This document shows positions 35,662 through 45,088 of a DNA stretch of 64,000 bases, one piece after another. The notes under the pieces were generated by a model. It did not search any database and was not told the origin of the DNA. It saw only the letters and a program-made list of their open reading frames with translations. Source of the DNA: an uncultured Rhodospirillaceae bacterium. GTDB taxonomy: Bacteria > Pseudomonadota > Alphaproteobacteria > UBA8366. How positions within the stretch are numbered: position 1 is the stretch's first letter; every line of letters begins with the position of its first letter. The position numbers were made by a program, and so were the translations under genes. The stretch lies in NCBI GenBank assembly GCA_913043025.1, contig CAJWLM010000010.1, forward strand, positions 51,060 through 115,059, written 5' to 3'.

Positions 35662-36411
35662 TTAGAACTGAACAACGACCCCACCATTTATTTGCAGCAT
35701 CTGGCCATTCATAAATGCTCCATCTTCGGAGCATAGGTACGCTATTAAACCACCTATTTCTGTTGTTAGACCAAGTCGGCGTAACGGATTTTCGTCTCTT
35801 AATTTTTTACGGCGTTCATCCGTTTCGACATCGAAATCATCTCCAGGGAAAGTCCCCGGGGAAATAATGTTTGCTGTGATACCGTATTGGCCAAATTCGT
35901 CGGACAACGATTTTATCAATCCCCAATTTGCATGCTTGGAGGACGCAACGGCGGCTGCACCCTGATAACCCTTCTGAGCCATCATGCCGGTGAAATTAAT
36001 TATGCGACCCCATTTCTTTTCTATCATGCCAGGCAAGCAGGCTCTAATCATCCAGAGTGGCCCCTTAAGATTTATATCGTGGACCTCATCCCACTCGGCA
36101 TCGGTGACGTCCAGAAACGCGGTATGAGGTCGTATTGCAGCATTGTTTACGAGAACATCTATAGAGCCAAACTTATCTATGCCTGCCTTTATTATTTGGC
36201 TCGTATCCGCTTTTACGCCCACATTTCCCATCGCGATAAGTGTATCGACACCAAATGCAGTTAATTCCTCTGCCACCGCTTCGCAAGCATCCGCATTCTT
36301 GGAACCGTTCAAAATGATATTAAATCCCGCTTCGGCTAACCGAAGTGCAATTCCCCGTCCTATCATTTGTCCTGATCCGGTAATTAAAGCGGTACGTCTT
36401 TTATGGTCCAT
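35662..36411 (-). CDS. SDR-fold protein lacking the catalytic Tyr
   Basis: A 249-residue SDR. The nucleotide loop is TGSGQMIGRGIA, NNAAIR replaces NNAG, and the C-terminus ends MNGQMLQINGG. In the active site, the usual S...YxxxK is FTGMMAQKGYQGAAAVASSK: the Lys is kept but the Tyr position is Val and the Ser position is Thr/Gly. Direct reading of the DNA (GCC GTT GCG) confirms Val. It may be non-catalytic or use another residue. AAGAGGT precedes ATG. It sits upstream of nothing in its operon; the alpha/beta-barrel gene at 36453 lies 41 bases before it. Confidence 0.85.
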   Translation of the reverse strand: MDHKRRTALITGSGQMIGRGIALRLAEAGFNIILNGSKNADACEAVAEELTAFGVDTLIAMGNVGVKADTSQIIKAGIDKFGSIDVLVNNAAIRPHTAFLDVTDAEWDEVHDINLKGPLWMIRACLPGMIEKKWGRIINFTGMMAQKGYQGAAAVASSKHANWGLIKSLSDEFGQYGITANIISPGTFPGDDFDVETDERRKKLRDENPLRRLGLTTEIGGLIAYLCSEDGAFMNGQMLQINGGVVVQF

Positions 36412-36452
36412 CGCTAACCTCTTAACAAAATTGATTTAATTAGTTTACAACC

Positions 36453-37052
36453 TTAGCTTGCCACAGGCCAGAGGCGTTTGGCAGTAAGGGGCGTATCAAA
36501 TGTGCCAGAGAGTTGGTAGGGACATGAGATATTAAAGGCTTTTAACGATTCCAATGTGTCAAATTGAGTTATGAGACCATGCCTTACTGGGCCGGATGTG
36601 CAGAGTAGTTTTCTCGCTCGCACTGCGCCATTTGCATTGCTAAAGGCGGGTAGGAAGTTTTGGGCTAGCCAAGTATTATATTTTTCGTCCTGTTCTGCGT
36701 TTCCGATTAAAATTTCACATGCGTGACCTGGCCGTTTTGTAATCGCGGTGCCTTCGCAACTCCATTCGTGACAAAAAATTAGGCTCAATGGTTTGTTTCG
36801 TAATGCGACCATTTGGCGTGTTAAGTCGTCTTGCTGAAGTTTTAATTGCGTCGGATTAGGATCGAAAAAAACTCTACTATTGGTACCGCCAAAAAATGCA
36901 GCATAGCGCGTTCCGTTTTTGTAATGACCCGCCCAGTTATAGCCAGGTCGGGCAAGTTTTTCGGGGATATGCGTATTGTGAAACCATGAAAGATATTCTA
37001 TTTCGTTTTCTGGCATTACGTCGTACAGCAACATCCAAATAGCGTCACTCAT
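36453..37052 (-). CDS. Probable tandem dimeric alpha/beta-barrel protein
   Basis: A 199-residue soluble protein. The opening WMLLYDVMPENEIEYLSWF with NTHIPEKLARPGYNWAGHY has the strand-(WxxxxHIPE)-strand pattern of dimeric alpha/beta-barrel proteins (EthD/ABM-like), and a second half (CEILIGNAEQDEKYNTWLAQ ... RHGLITQFDT) repeats the same layout. The exact family is not recognised. It is 79 bases from the TauD-type gene upstream and 41 bases from the SDR downstream on the same strand, so these three may form a catabolic operon. Confidence 0.6.
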   Translation of the reverse strand: MSDAIWMLLYDVMPENEIEYLSWFHNTHIPEKLARPGYNWAGHYKNGTRYAAFFGGTNSRVFFDPNPTQLKLQQDDLTRQMVALRNKPLSLIFCHEWSCEGTAITKRPGHACEILIGNAEQDEKYNTWLAQNFLPAFSNANGAVRARKLLCTSGPVRHGLITQFDTLESLKAFNISCPYQLSGTFDTPLTAKRLWPVAS

Positions 37053-37131
37053 GTGTATCCCCGGTGCATATGCAAAAATTTTCTATGTTGTTGTTAATAT
37101 TTTTTTTGAACGTTTGTATAAAACAGTCCTA

Positions 37132-38007
37132 TTAGCCTGGTATGACGGTTTCGCCGGCGGTCATCGATTTATGCATAAGTCGTTTTTCGTGCGCGGGGAA
37201 AGGTTTTCGATGGTGCATTGTGCACCGATTGTCCCATACAAGCAAATCGCCGACTGCCCATTCGTGCTCCCAAATAAATTTTGGGTCACATGAGTGTGAC
37301 CAGATTTTGTCTAACAATTCCTCGCTTTCCTTTACAGTATAATCAAATATGAAAGAGTTTAAGCGTCTACCGAGAAACAGGCATTTCTTTCTGGTAACCG
37401 GGTGTAGGCGGACTAATGGATGCCTAATACCCGGAGCTTTGGAAACATCTGTTATCTCCCCATATGACTGGCGTGGAGTGCCATCCGAACTGTGAGTTTT
37501 TGAATGGTTTGAATATGCGCCGTCCACGACTTTGCGCAGCTCCTCTGGCAGTGTTTCGTAGGCCATATACATATTGAGAAAAGACGTTTGTCCGCCTTGA
37601 TCGCTTACCTCTACTGCATGGAGTAGGCTTGCGGAAATGGGTTCTTCAGTGAAGGAGCTATCAGTATGCCAAAAAGCCTCTCCGCTTCCCAATGACCCCT
37701 TTGGATGTCCGTCAGCATCGGTAATATTTGAGATAATCGTAATATCGTCCGGTACTTCATTTTGGTAATACGTTTTGCGGCCCAGGCCAAGAAGCTGGTT
37801 TGCTGTTTTCCCTGCGGGCCCAAAAATGTGTCGCAACCTAAGCAGATCTTCAAATTGTAATGTTTGGTTTCGGAAAACTAGGACCATATGCTTAATCCAC
37901 CAAGAAAATATAACCTCTTGGTCTTCCGAAGATACATTTTCCGACAGATCAATGCCGGTTATCAAGCCTCCCAACGCTTTTCCAGTAGGCTCAATTTTAA
38001 TTGCCAT
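37132..38007 (-). CDS. TauD/TfdA family 2-oxoglutarate-dependent dioxygenase
   Basis: A 291-residue non-heme iron dioxygenase with H114 and D116 in FWHTDSSF and H265 in CTMHHRK as iron ligands, and R276 in EKRLMHK for 2-oxoglutarate. GGLITGIDL and HMVLVFRNQ are the usual N-terminal blocks. GGGAGGG lies 8 bases before ATG. It is the first gene of a likely three-gene unit (dioxygenase, alpha/beta-barrel protein, SDR). Confidence 0.9.
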   Translation of the reverse strand: MAIKIEPTGKALGGLITGIDLSENVSSEDQEVIFSWWIKHMVLVFRNQTLQFEDLLRLRHIFGPAGKTANQLLGLGRKTYYQNEVPDDITIISNITDADGHPKGSLGSGEAFWHTDSSFTEEPISASLLHAVEVSDQGGQTSFLNMYMAYETLPEELRKVVDGAYSNHSKTHSSDGTPRQSYGEITDVSKAPGIRHPLVRLHPVTRKKCLFLGRRLNSFIFDYTVKESEELLDKIWSHSCDPKFIWEHEWAVGDLLVWDNRCTMHHRKPFPAHEKRLMHKSMTAGETVIPG

Positions 38008-38157
38008 GACTTTACCCTCCCTTACATATGCATTTTAAACCTCAGAACCGCATTCAAGGAAGAAGGTTTGAGAAAACTGAAGCCATTTTGTTTTAAAGAT
38101 AAAAAATTTATGCAAAAAAAATTTAGCTGGGGTTATGCTTTTTATTATGCTGATAAC

Positions 38158-39087
38158 CTATTCAGGCCCCCAAGCTTCAATTAAAGCTTTAAGGTCCAAT
38201 GAAGTATAGAAGCCCGGAATTGTTCCGAAAGGAGGCTCTCTGTAGGCCATCAGGGTCTGTCCTAAATGGGCGCTATCCGAAGAAAACTTTGCAGTTGTAA
38301 AAATACAATCTCCGTCATCACCATCAAATGGATGTTCCAAACCCAATACATGCCCCATTTCGTGAAGAAATTTGTAGTCCATCCGATTATGTTTGCCGGC
38401 TACCTCTGCGCATTCGTTTAAAAACATAATCTGCTTGGTCCCGCTAGGGTCGTCTATGACTTCTCCATAATGCGCATCTGGCTCGCAAATGAGGTACACC
38501 AATAAATCGGCGTTATTCTTGTAATAGGTTCGGCGAAAATCTAAGCTAATTAGCTGATCTAATCGATATAGGAGTTTCTGTGCTTCTCTAGCATCTGCTT
38601 CGGTTATGCGTCGAGGATTAAGTGCGTAATTTTGGCCTTCATGTCTGAAAACAACCCTATTCGTCGATTTGTTAAAATAGTAAAATATATTTTGCCTACC
38701 ATTTAAAAATTGCTTGGCCTCATTAATCCATGAACGTTGCAACAATCCCTCTGTGTTAAGTGTATTACTGCACCTGCTGCGGGGAAGAGGATTCAGATTA
38801 GTCTTTCGTTGTATTAGACCAAGAAAGAAATCAAAGGCTCTCAAAACATTTTCTGACGAAGTAGATTGCGCTATTTTAATAGATTGCGGCTCTGGAGGGA
38901 ATACATGGTTAGAGTTCAGTGCCTTGGGCCATTGGAGCTTGGGAGAATTTTCAGGATTAAAACCAAAAGCGCTCGAAACGCAGCAAGTGACAATAATAAC
39001 GATAGCTGAGCACAGCATTACGAAGGCGTGCCATACGAACCTTGTTTTTTCTTGAATTGCTATGTCTGTTGGATGATTTACATTCAT
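38158..39087 (-). CDS. Exported metzincin-like zinc metalloprotease
   Basis: A 309-residue protein with an N-terminal membrane helix or signal (about 18-43) and a C-terminal zinc-protease domain. The active site is HEMGHVLGLEH with H242, E243, H246 and H252, followed by a Met-turn-like QTLMAYR, together the metzincin signature (M10-like). The domain has no visible C-terminal secretion repeats. Two pairs of Cys could stabilise it. It is a lone gene, with AGGTAA before ATG. The target is unknown; a small clan-MA protease of another family is possible. Confidence 0.8.
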   Translation of the reverse strand: MNVNHPTDIAIQEKTRFVWHAFVMLCSAIVIIVTCCVSSAFGFNPENSPKLQWPKALNSNHVFPPEPQSIKIAQSTSSENVLRAFDFFLGLIQRKTNLNPLPRSRCSNTLNTEGLLQRSWINEAKQFLNGRQNIFYYFNKSTNRVVFRHEGQNYALNPRRITEADAREAQKLLYRLDQLISLDFRRTYYKNNADLLVYLICEPDAHYGEVIDDPSGTKQIMFLNECAEVAGKHNRMDYKFLHEMGHVLGLEHPFDGDDGDCIFTTAKFSSDSAHLGQTLMAYREPPFGTIPGFYTSLDLKALIEAWGPE

Positions 39088-39330
39088 TTAATTACCTGTG
39101 TGGCATTTAAGGCATTTTTATAGCCCTAGCAATGTTTTTTGTTGGAAAAGAATGTCGATATAAAAATAGTCGGTATTTGATGATCTGCAAAGTCACCATG
39201 ACTAAAGCCACGAAGCAAGAAACCTTAAATGATTGTGGCTGACATTGTCGACTGAGTTCGCGCTATCTTGCTACGGGATTGATTTTCGCGGATACCTATA
39301 TGGGTCGATTAATTAATTGGAGGATCATTC

Positions 39331-40524
39331 GTGCCGGATCAAAAATTACCATTTAGTGGGGTTAAAGTATTGGATCTTACACACGCGCGTGCTGGGCCAA
39401 CAGCTGTGCGTCTGTTATCTGATTGGGGTGCAGATACAATTAAGATTGAGCAGCCAGCTGCAACGAGCACCGATAAAGGAAGCATTTTAGGGGCTCGCAA
39501 TGGGTTTGATTTGCAAAATCTTCATCGTAATAAAAAAAGTCTGACGATTAATCTAAAATCTGGAGAAGGAAAAAAGATTTTTTTCGATCTTGTTAAACGT
39601 TCCGATGTGATTGTGGAAAATTTTCGGTCACAAACAAAAAACCGGCTTGGCGTAGATTATCAGAGCTGTGCAGATATAAATCCGCGTATTATTTATGGCA
39701 GCCTTTCTGGCTTTGGGCAGGATGGTCCTTATGATAATCGTCCAGGTGTTGACCAAATATTACAGGGTATGGGCGGTTTAATGTCTGTCACCGGTTTGCC
39801 GGGGCAAGGTCCCGTTCGTGTAGGCATCCCCATTTGTGACTTAACATCTGGAATGTTTTTGGGATTTGGGCTTGCGGCGGCATTGTTTGAGCGCGAGTCC
39901 TCGGGCAAAGGGCAGTGGGTTCAGACGTCACTTCTGCAGGCCATTATTGCTATGATGGACTTCCAAGCCGCTAGATTTCTCAAAGATGGCGAGGTTCCAA
40001 AGCAGGCTGGTAATGACCACCCCACAGGGGTTCCTACTGGAGTATTCCCCACAGCTGACGGTCACATAAATATTGCGGCGGCCGGCGAAGTCCTTTTTCG
40101 ACGGTTTTGTGATGCAGTTGGTTTATCTGATTTGTACAAAGACACTCGTTTCGACACTTATGAGGGGCGTTCGAGTAATCGTGTGGAACTCAACGCAGAA
40201 ATTGCAAAGGTTACTGCAACACAGTCTTCTGAGTATTGGGTTGAAATGATGCAAGATGTCGGTGTGCCCTGTGGTCCCATCTACGATATGGGGGAAGTTT
40301 TTAACGATCCACAAGTAAAACACCTTAAGATGGCATGGCCAATGGCCAATGCTACTGGTGAGTTCCCGGTTGTTCGAACACCATTGGCGATGAGTCGAAC
40401 AAATGTTGGAAATGCCGTGCGACTGCCCACACCCGAACTCGGCGAGCATACAGAACAGATTCTTAAAGAATTGGGATACGATGACGTGGTTATAACTGAT
40501 TTAAAAAAACGGAATGTAATTTAG
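39331..40524 (+). CDS. CaiB/BaiF family CoA-transferase
   Basis: A 397-residue class III CoA-transferase. GVKVLDLTHARAGPTAVRLL, IKIEQPAATS, VENFRSQTKNRLGVDY and D141 in RPGVDQILQGMGGLMSVTG mark the fold and probable catalytic Asp. It starts with GTG at 39331 after a strong GGAGGA. It opens an acyl-CoA operon: 15 bases later comes an ADP-forming acyl-CoA synthetase, then a thioesterase and an SDR, so the cluster can activate, transfer, release and oxidise an organic acid. Confidence 0.92.
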   Translation: MPDQKLPFSGVKVLDLTHARAGPTAVRLLSDWGADTIKIEQPAATSTDKGSILGARNGFDLQNLHRNKKSLTINLKSGEGKKIFFDLVKRSDVIVENFRSQTKNRLGVDYQSCADINPRIIYGSLSGFGQDGPYDNRPGVDQILQGMGGLMSVTGLPGQGPVRVGIPICDLTSGMFLGFGLAAALFERESSGKGQWVQTSLLQAIIAMMDFQAARFLKDGEVPKQAGNDHPTGVPTGVFPTADGHINIAAAGEVLFRRFCDAVGLSDLYKDTRFDTYEGRSSNRVELNAEIAKVTATQSSEYWVEMMQDVGVPCGPIYDMGEVFNDPQVKHLKMAWPMANATGEFPVVRTPLAMSRTNVGNAVRLPTPELGEHTEQILKELGYDDVVITDLKKRNVI

Positions 40525-40539
40525 TCAGGAATACCTATT

Positions 40540-42675
40540 ATGGATTATTGGAATAAAGAAACGCTCTCAGCAATTGACAGCATGCTAAATCCGAAATCGG
40601 TTGCGATTATTGGCGCGTCCGAGAATAAATCTTACGGCGGTCGATTTATGGCTAAGGCCCTCTCTAGTGAAGGTGCATTGACAGTCTATCCTGTCAATCC
40701 GAACAGAAATGAAATTCAGGGCCACAAGGCTTACAAAAGTGTTTTAGATTTACCGGAAGTTCCAGATGCGGCGGCAATTTTGGTGCCGTGGAATTTCGTG
40801 CTTCCTACCCTTGAAGAATGTTATGAAAAAGGGATTAAGTCAGTAATTGTAATATCGGCAGGGTTTGCTGAACGAGGAAATAAGGAACGCGAAAATTTAC
40901 AGAAAGAACTTACAGGTTTCAGTGAACGTACAGGCGTTAGAATTAGTGGTCCAAACTGTCTTGGGCTAGCAAGCATAAAAGACAAACGTTGGCTCAACGC
41001 GTCCTCTCGACCAATGATGGGTGAGGCAGGGCCAATAGGCTTAATATGCCAATCCGGCGCAACACTTTTTGGGCCGATTTTGGTGCGTGCGGATGAATGT
41101 GGAGTGGGTCTATCCTATGCCATTTCAACTGGCAATGAAGCCGATTTAGACTTTGCTGACTTTGCCCGTTTCTTGTTGAATGACGATAGCACAAAAGTTA
41201 TTGCTGGGTTTATTGAGGGAATTAAAAATCCAGCAAAATTTCTTGAAGTTGCTAAGCTTGCTGCTGAATATGCAAAGCCACTGGTGATCATTAAAATCGG
41301 TCGGTCTGATTACGGAGCGCGGTCTGCAAATTCACATACTGCCGCTCTTACCGGTGCTGACGAAGTGATTGATGCGGCTTTTAAACAGTATGGAGTAATT
41401 AGGGCCAGTGGCTATGATGATTGCCTTGAGATTGCACAAATTATGGCTGGTGGGAAGAAACCTCGTGCGGATGGCATTGTTGCGGTATCTCATTCTGGCG
41501 GTATCAGTTCACTGCTTGCCGACATGATTGGGATTGAAGGACTCCAATTACCTGACTTAAGCGATAACGCGCGTACTGGTATCAATAAAATTCTTTCAGG
41601 TTTTGGTTGGGCATCAAACCCCGCTGACATAACAGGTTTTGCCCACCGCGAGGCTTTTTCTGAGATTATTGATTATTTGGTTAAAGAGCCAAGCTCGGGG
41701 ACTTTGGTGGTAGCAAGTGCAGGTAAAGGTGCTCACGTCGATAAATTAATCTCCGTCCGGGATACGGGAACCCATAATGTGACGTACATGTGGACGGGTC
41801 GTAGGGATCAGAAAGAGGGTCTTAATGAATTAAAAGCCGCTGGTATTCCGATTTTTTATACGTCTGACTCTCTCGCCAGGGCCCTTCGGCATTTGAAAGA
41901 TTATTATGGTTGGTTGGAGAGGCGAAATGAAAGTGGATTTGCTAAAGCTCAGATGAATAGCGAGAATCAAGAACGAGTTTTTAAGGACCTTGAAAGCTTA
42001 GGCCGAGCGCAACTCAGCGAAACAGAGGCGAAACAATTAATATCTGCCTGGAATGTCAGGGTCACGGCCGAGGTTATTGTAAACTCATCACAAGAAGCGG
42101 CTGCCGCTGTTGATGAGTTTGACGGCCCCGTTGTCATGAAAGGCGTTTGCCCCGACATTACTCATAAAACGGAGGCCGGCATAATAAAAATCGGTATCCT
42201 TGATGGTAAAACAGGTGCTGCCGCTTATGACGAGATTATTCAGGCTGCAACTGCTTATGACTCCAAGCTGATACTACAGGGAGTTGTCGTACAAGAAATG
42301 GTGACTGAAGGGGTTGAGACTATTCTTGGTGTCTTCAATGATCCGCTAGTGGGGCCAATGCTCTTGTTCGGTTTAGGTGGCGTTATGGTGGAAGTTTATA
42401 ATGATGTGGCGTTACGGCATTGTCCTATTTTACCGCATGAAGCTCACGAGATGATAAACGAGGTGGTCGGTGCTAAACTTTTGGCTGGGTTCAGGGGTAG
42501 CGAGGCATGTGATGTGGATGCTCTTGTTGCGACAATGGTAGATGTGTCTCAAATGGCTGCAGGGCTAGCGGGCTCCCTGCGGGAGTTAGATATAAATCCG
42601 TTAATGGTATTGCCAAAAAATCACGGTGTTATTGCACTGGATGCTATGGCAATTTTAAAGCAAGGAGCAGACTGA
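40540..42675 (+). CDS. ADP-forming acyl-CoA synthetase (fused alpha-beta)
   Basis: A 711-residue NDP-forming acyl-CoA synthetase of the acetate-CoA ligase type. A CoA-binding domain opens it (VAIIGASENKSYGGRF, about 18-33), a succinyl-CoA-ligase-like domain carries the phosphohistidine region ANSHTAALTGADE, and an ATP-grasp beta domain fills the C-terminus from about residue 490 (FDGPVVMKGVCPDITHKTEAG, LLFGLGGVMVEVYNDVALR). Domain order and size are complete. It makes acyl-CoA or runs in reverse to gain ATP. It ends in the one-base overlap TGATG with the thioesterase gene. Confidence 0.9.
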   Translation: MDYWNKETLSAIDSMLNPKSVAIIGASENKSYGGRFMAKALSSEGALTVYPVNPNRNEIQGHKAYKSVLDLPEVPDAAAILVPWNFVLPTLEECYEKGIKSVIVISAGFAERGNKERENLQKELTGFSERTGVRISGPNCLGLASIKDKRWLNASSRPMMGEAGPIGLICQSGATLFGPILVRADECGVGLSYAISTGNEADLDFADFARFLLNDDSTKVIAGFIEGIKNPAKFLEVAKLAAEYAKPLVIIKIGRSDYGARSANSHTAALTGADEVIDAAFKQYGVIRASGYDDCLEIAQIMAGGKKPRADGIVAVSHSGGISSLLADMIGIEGLQLPDLSDNARTGINKILSGFGWASNPADITGFAHREAFSEIIDYLVKEPSSGTLVVASAGKGAHVDKLISVRDTGTHNVTYMWTGRRDQKEGLNELKAAGIPIFYTSDSLARALRHLKDYYGWLERRNESGFAKAQMNSENQERVFKDLESLGRAQLSETEAKQLISAWNVRVTAEVIVNSSQEAAAAVDEFDGPVVMKGVCPDITHKTEAGIIKIGILDGKTGAAAYDEIIQAATAYDSKLILQGVVVQEMVTEGVETILGVFNDPLVGPMLLFGLGGVMVEVYNDVALRHCPILPHEAHEMINEVVGAKLLAGFRGSEACDVDALVATMVDVSQMAAGLAGSLRELDINPLMVLPKNHGVIALDAMAILKQGAD

Positions 42676-43094
42676 TGCCAGATGATGGTTTTCGTAAATG
42701 GCTTGGTGTTGAGTATACTGTAATGGAGGATGGACATGCGATTGTGCACATGAACGTGCGGCCAGAAATGCAAAATCTCCGTAATATGTGTCAGGGTGGC
42801 ATTGTGGCGTCACTGATTGACGTTGCAATGGCCACTGCAGCAGCGGGAGGAAATTACGATACGCGGCTTCGCCCAATGGCAACATTGGAGCTAAAGGTTA
42901 ATTACCTTTCGGGCGCTACCGGTGATCGCCTCGAGGCTGTGGCTGACGTCCTAAAATTAGGCTCTCGAACTGCGGTAGTAAGGTGTGATGTTAGGACTGA
43001 TGAAGGCGATATCTGTGCTACTGGTCTTGGCACTTTTATGACACGCCGTGTCCATGCAACGGACCCAGGAGAGATGACCCCGCCTAAGGGATAA
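42675..43094 (+). CDS. PaaI-type hot-dog thioesterase
   Basis: A 139-residue single hot-dog domain. NLRNMCQGGIVASLIDVAMATAA contains the long hot-dog helix with Asp in the catalytic region (the PaaI family uses an Asp/Asn there), followed by TLELKVNYLSGATGDRLEA. It hydrolyses acyl-CoA, probably a product or dead-end of this operon. The one-base overlap with the synthetase gene (TGATG) implies coupled translation. Confidence 0.88.
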   Translation: MPDDGFRKWLGVEYTVMEDGHAIVHMNVRPEMQNLRNMCQGGIVASLIDVAMATAAAGGNYDTRLRPMATLELKVNYLSGATGDRLEAVADVLKLGSRTAVVRCDVRTDEGDICATGLGTFMTRRVHATDPGEMTPPKG

Positions 43095-43105
43095 AGGACT
43101 CAGAA

Positions 43106-43867
43106 ATGGATTTAGGCCTTAAAGGGAAACGTGCCATTGTTACTGGTGGAACGCGCGGAATAGGTCGAGCGATAGTGGATGTTTTGATAGATGAAGGCTG
43201 CGACATAGCCTTCTGTGCACGAAATCAGGACGAAGTATTTGAAACACACGAAGCATTAAGTAATAGTAATACTAAAATTATTTCTGGGGTTGTAGATGTT
43301 GCTCAGAGCAGTCCCTTCAGAAATTGGATTGTTGAAAGCGCAGAAGAATTAGGTGGGTTAGATATCTTGATCGCTAACGCTAGTGCATTGGGCGTCGGCG
43401 CGGATGAGGAGGCGTGGCGGACTAGTCTCGAAGTTGATATTCTTGGTACTGTGCGTGCGGTCTAAGCGGCACAGGTATATCTCGAGAGATCTAATGCAGC
43501 CGCTATCTGTGCTATATCAAGCACGGCAAGCATAAATACAGCCGGCCGTGTCCGAGCATATAGTGGTGCCAAAGCAGCGCTAATAAATTATATCTCCCGG
43601 TTAAGCACCAATCTCTCATGGAAAGGTATTCGTGCGAACACAGTGTCGCCTGGTGCCGTTTATTTTCCTGGCGGCGTCTGGGATTCGCGAAAAACAAACA
43701 TGCCGGAAATATATGACGCGGCTATTAAAGCTTCTCCATCTGGTCGGTTGTGTAGGCCAGAGGAAGTTGCTAATGCAGTAGCCTTTTTGGTTAGTCCAGC
43801 GGCAAGCTTTATCAGTGGCACTAACATTATAGTTGATGGCGGATCAACAACGCGCGTACAATTTTAA
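43106..43867 (+). pseudogene. SDR interrupted by an in-frame TAA
   Basis: An SDR of 253 codons in one frame, apart from a TAA at 43463-43465 (codon 120). Before it: TGGTRGIGRA, NASALG; after it: AISSTAS with intact Ser, YSGAK with Tyr and Lys, and INGTNIIVDGG-like end (SGTNIIVDGGSTTRVQF). The stop falls in the usual VxAALPxLE helix, where one base (GAA to TAA) would restore Glu. It is probably a recent nonsense mutation or a sequence error. It is the last gene of the acyl-CoA operon, 11 bases after the thioesterase. TAA excludes selenocysteine. Confidence 0.8.
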
Positions 43868-43891
43868 ATACATGGCTTTCAACCAAATATC

Positions 43892-45076
43892 TTATAATTT
43901 ACCAGCATTTAGCGCTGAGGTGGCGCTTTCCGCTGAGTTATACATGCTAATCATCGGTGCATCTTCAAGAATTGCCTCTTGTAACTTGTCGAAACCATTA
44001 AAAGGTGTCCTCAGAGCTGAGCTGTAAGCTCCCGTTTGGCCGATCTCGATATAATCGCCTTCGCTAATGTCGGAAGGTAGCATAAAAGGGCCTGGCATGA
44101 CATCAAGGCTATCACACGTAGGTCCATAAAATATAAATGGCTTTAAATCTGCGGAACCGCTTTTCCTTAGGCACTTGACCGGGTAACGAAAGCCGAGCAA
44201 GCCTGCATCGAAGAGTCCTCCGTATGTGCCATCATTTATGTACAAAAGATCATTCTTGCGTGCGTCTACGTGCACAATTATTGATCCCGTTTCGGCCACT
44301 AACGCCCGCCCAGGCTCGCACCATACTTCACAATTATTTAGAAGAGAAATCTCGGTTAAAGCAGTTTCGATCTCAGAAAAATAGTCAGCCAATGGAGCAG
44401 GCTCTTGTCCCGGATATAAAGATGGAAATCCACCGCCAACATCAATTATATCAATTGATATATTTGCTGCGCACGTGATTTTTTTTATCTTTTGCAGTGC
44501 TATTTTATATGCCGTGGGGTCTAGGCATTGAGATCCAACATGGAAACAGATACCAAGTCTTTCACACCTTTTAGCTGCATATTTTAATAAAGTGATCGCA
44601 GTAGCGGAAGGCACGCCAAATTTTCCAGTAAGTGAGTGCGCCGCATAACGGTTCGAAACTGACAGACGCATTAGTAAAGTCAAATCTTTAGAGTGATTTG
44701 TAGATGCAGAAATTTTTTCTAATTCTGCTACGCTATCGAAAGCAAAAGTTCGGACATTATAGTCATAATACGCACGTTCAATAGCAGCTCTATTTTTTAC
44801 CGGGTGGAGGAAATTTATTTCAGCTTTAGGAATGTTTTTTCTAACCAGCGCGACCTCGGATAATGATGCAACATCGAACTGATTTACTCCAGATTCATAT
44901 AATGTCTCAAGTATATAAGGGTGTGGATTGGTTTTAACAGCGTAGAGAGTATGGCCTGGGAAATTTTCCAAAAAATACTGGGCTGCATTATGTGCAGCCA
45001 TAGGTCGTATGCAGCTTACGGGTCCTTGTGGACTAAGAGTGCATACCAGTGATTCAGCAGAATTATAGCGGTCCAT
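43892..45076 (-). CDS. Ornithine/diaminopimelate decarboxylase family (PLP fold III)
   Basis: About 394 residues, closest in appearance to bacterial ornithine (or lysine/ornithine) decarboxylases. The PLP lysine is K48 in YAVKTNPHP; HVGSQC, DVGGGFP, EPGRALVAE and the C-terminal GPTCDSLD with catalytic Cys and Asp complete the site. GAYSSALRTPFNGF ends the barrel contact. Product would be putrescine if ornithine is used. ATG at 45076 is used; GTG at 45088 or 45079 is possible. The gene stands alone, convergent with the broken SDR, 24 bases away. Confidence 0.85.
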   Translation of the reverse strand: MDRYNSAESLVCTLSPQGPVSCIRPMAAHNAAQYFLENFPGHTLYAVKTNPHPYILETLYESGVNQFDVASLSEVALVRKNIPKAEINFLHPVKNRAAIERAYYDYNVRTFAFDSVAELEKISASTNHSKDLTLLMRLSVSNRYAAHSLTGKFGVPSATAITLLKYAAKRCERLGICFHVGSQCLDPTAYKIALQKIKKITCAANISIDIIDVGGGFPSLYPGQEPAPLADYFSEIETALTEISLLNNCEVWCEPGRALVAETGSIIVHVDARKNDLLYINDGTYGGLFDAGLLGFRYPVKCLRKSGSADLKPFIFYGPTCDSLDVMPGPFMLPSDISEGDYIEIGQTGAYSSALRTPFNGFDKLQEAILEDAPMISMYNSAESATSALNAGKL

Positions 45077-45088
45077 CACATGGAGCAC

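Noticed and set aside
43463..43465. Stop in the SDR as another recoded codon
   Set aside because: The codon is TAA, not TGA, so selenocysteine does not apply; Glu fits by one base change.
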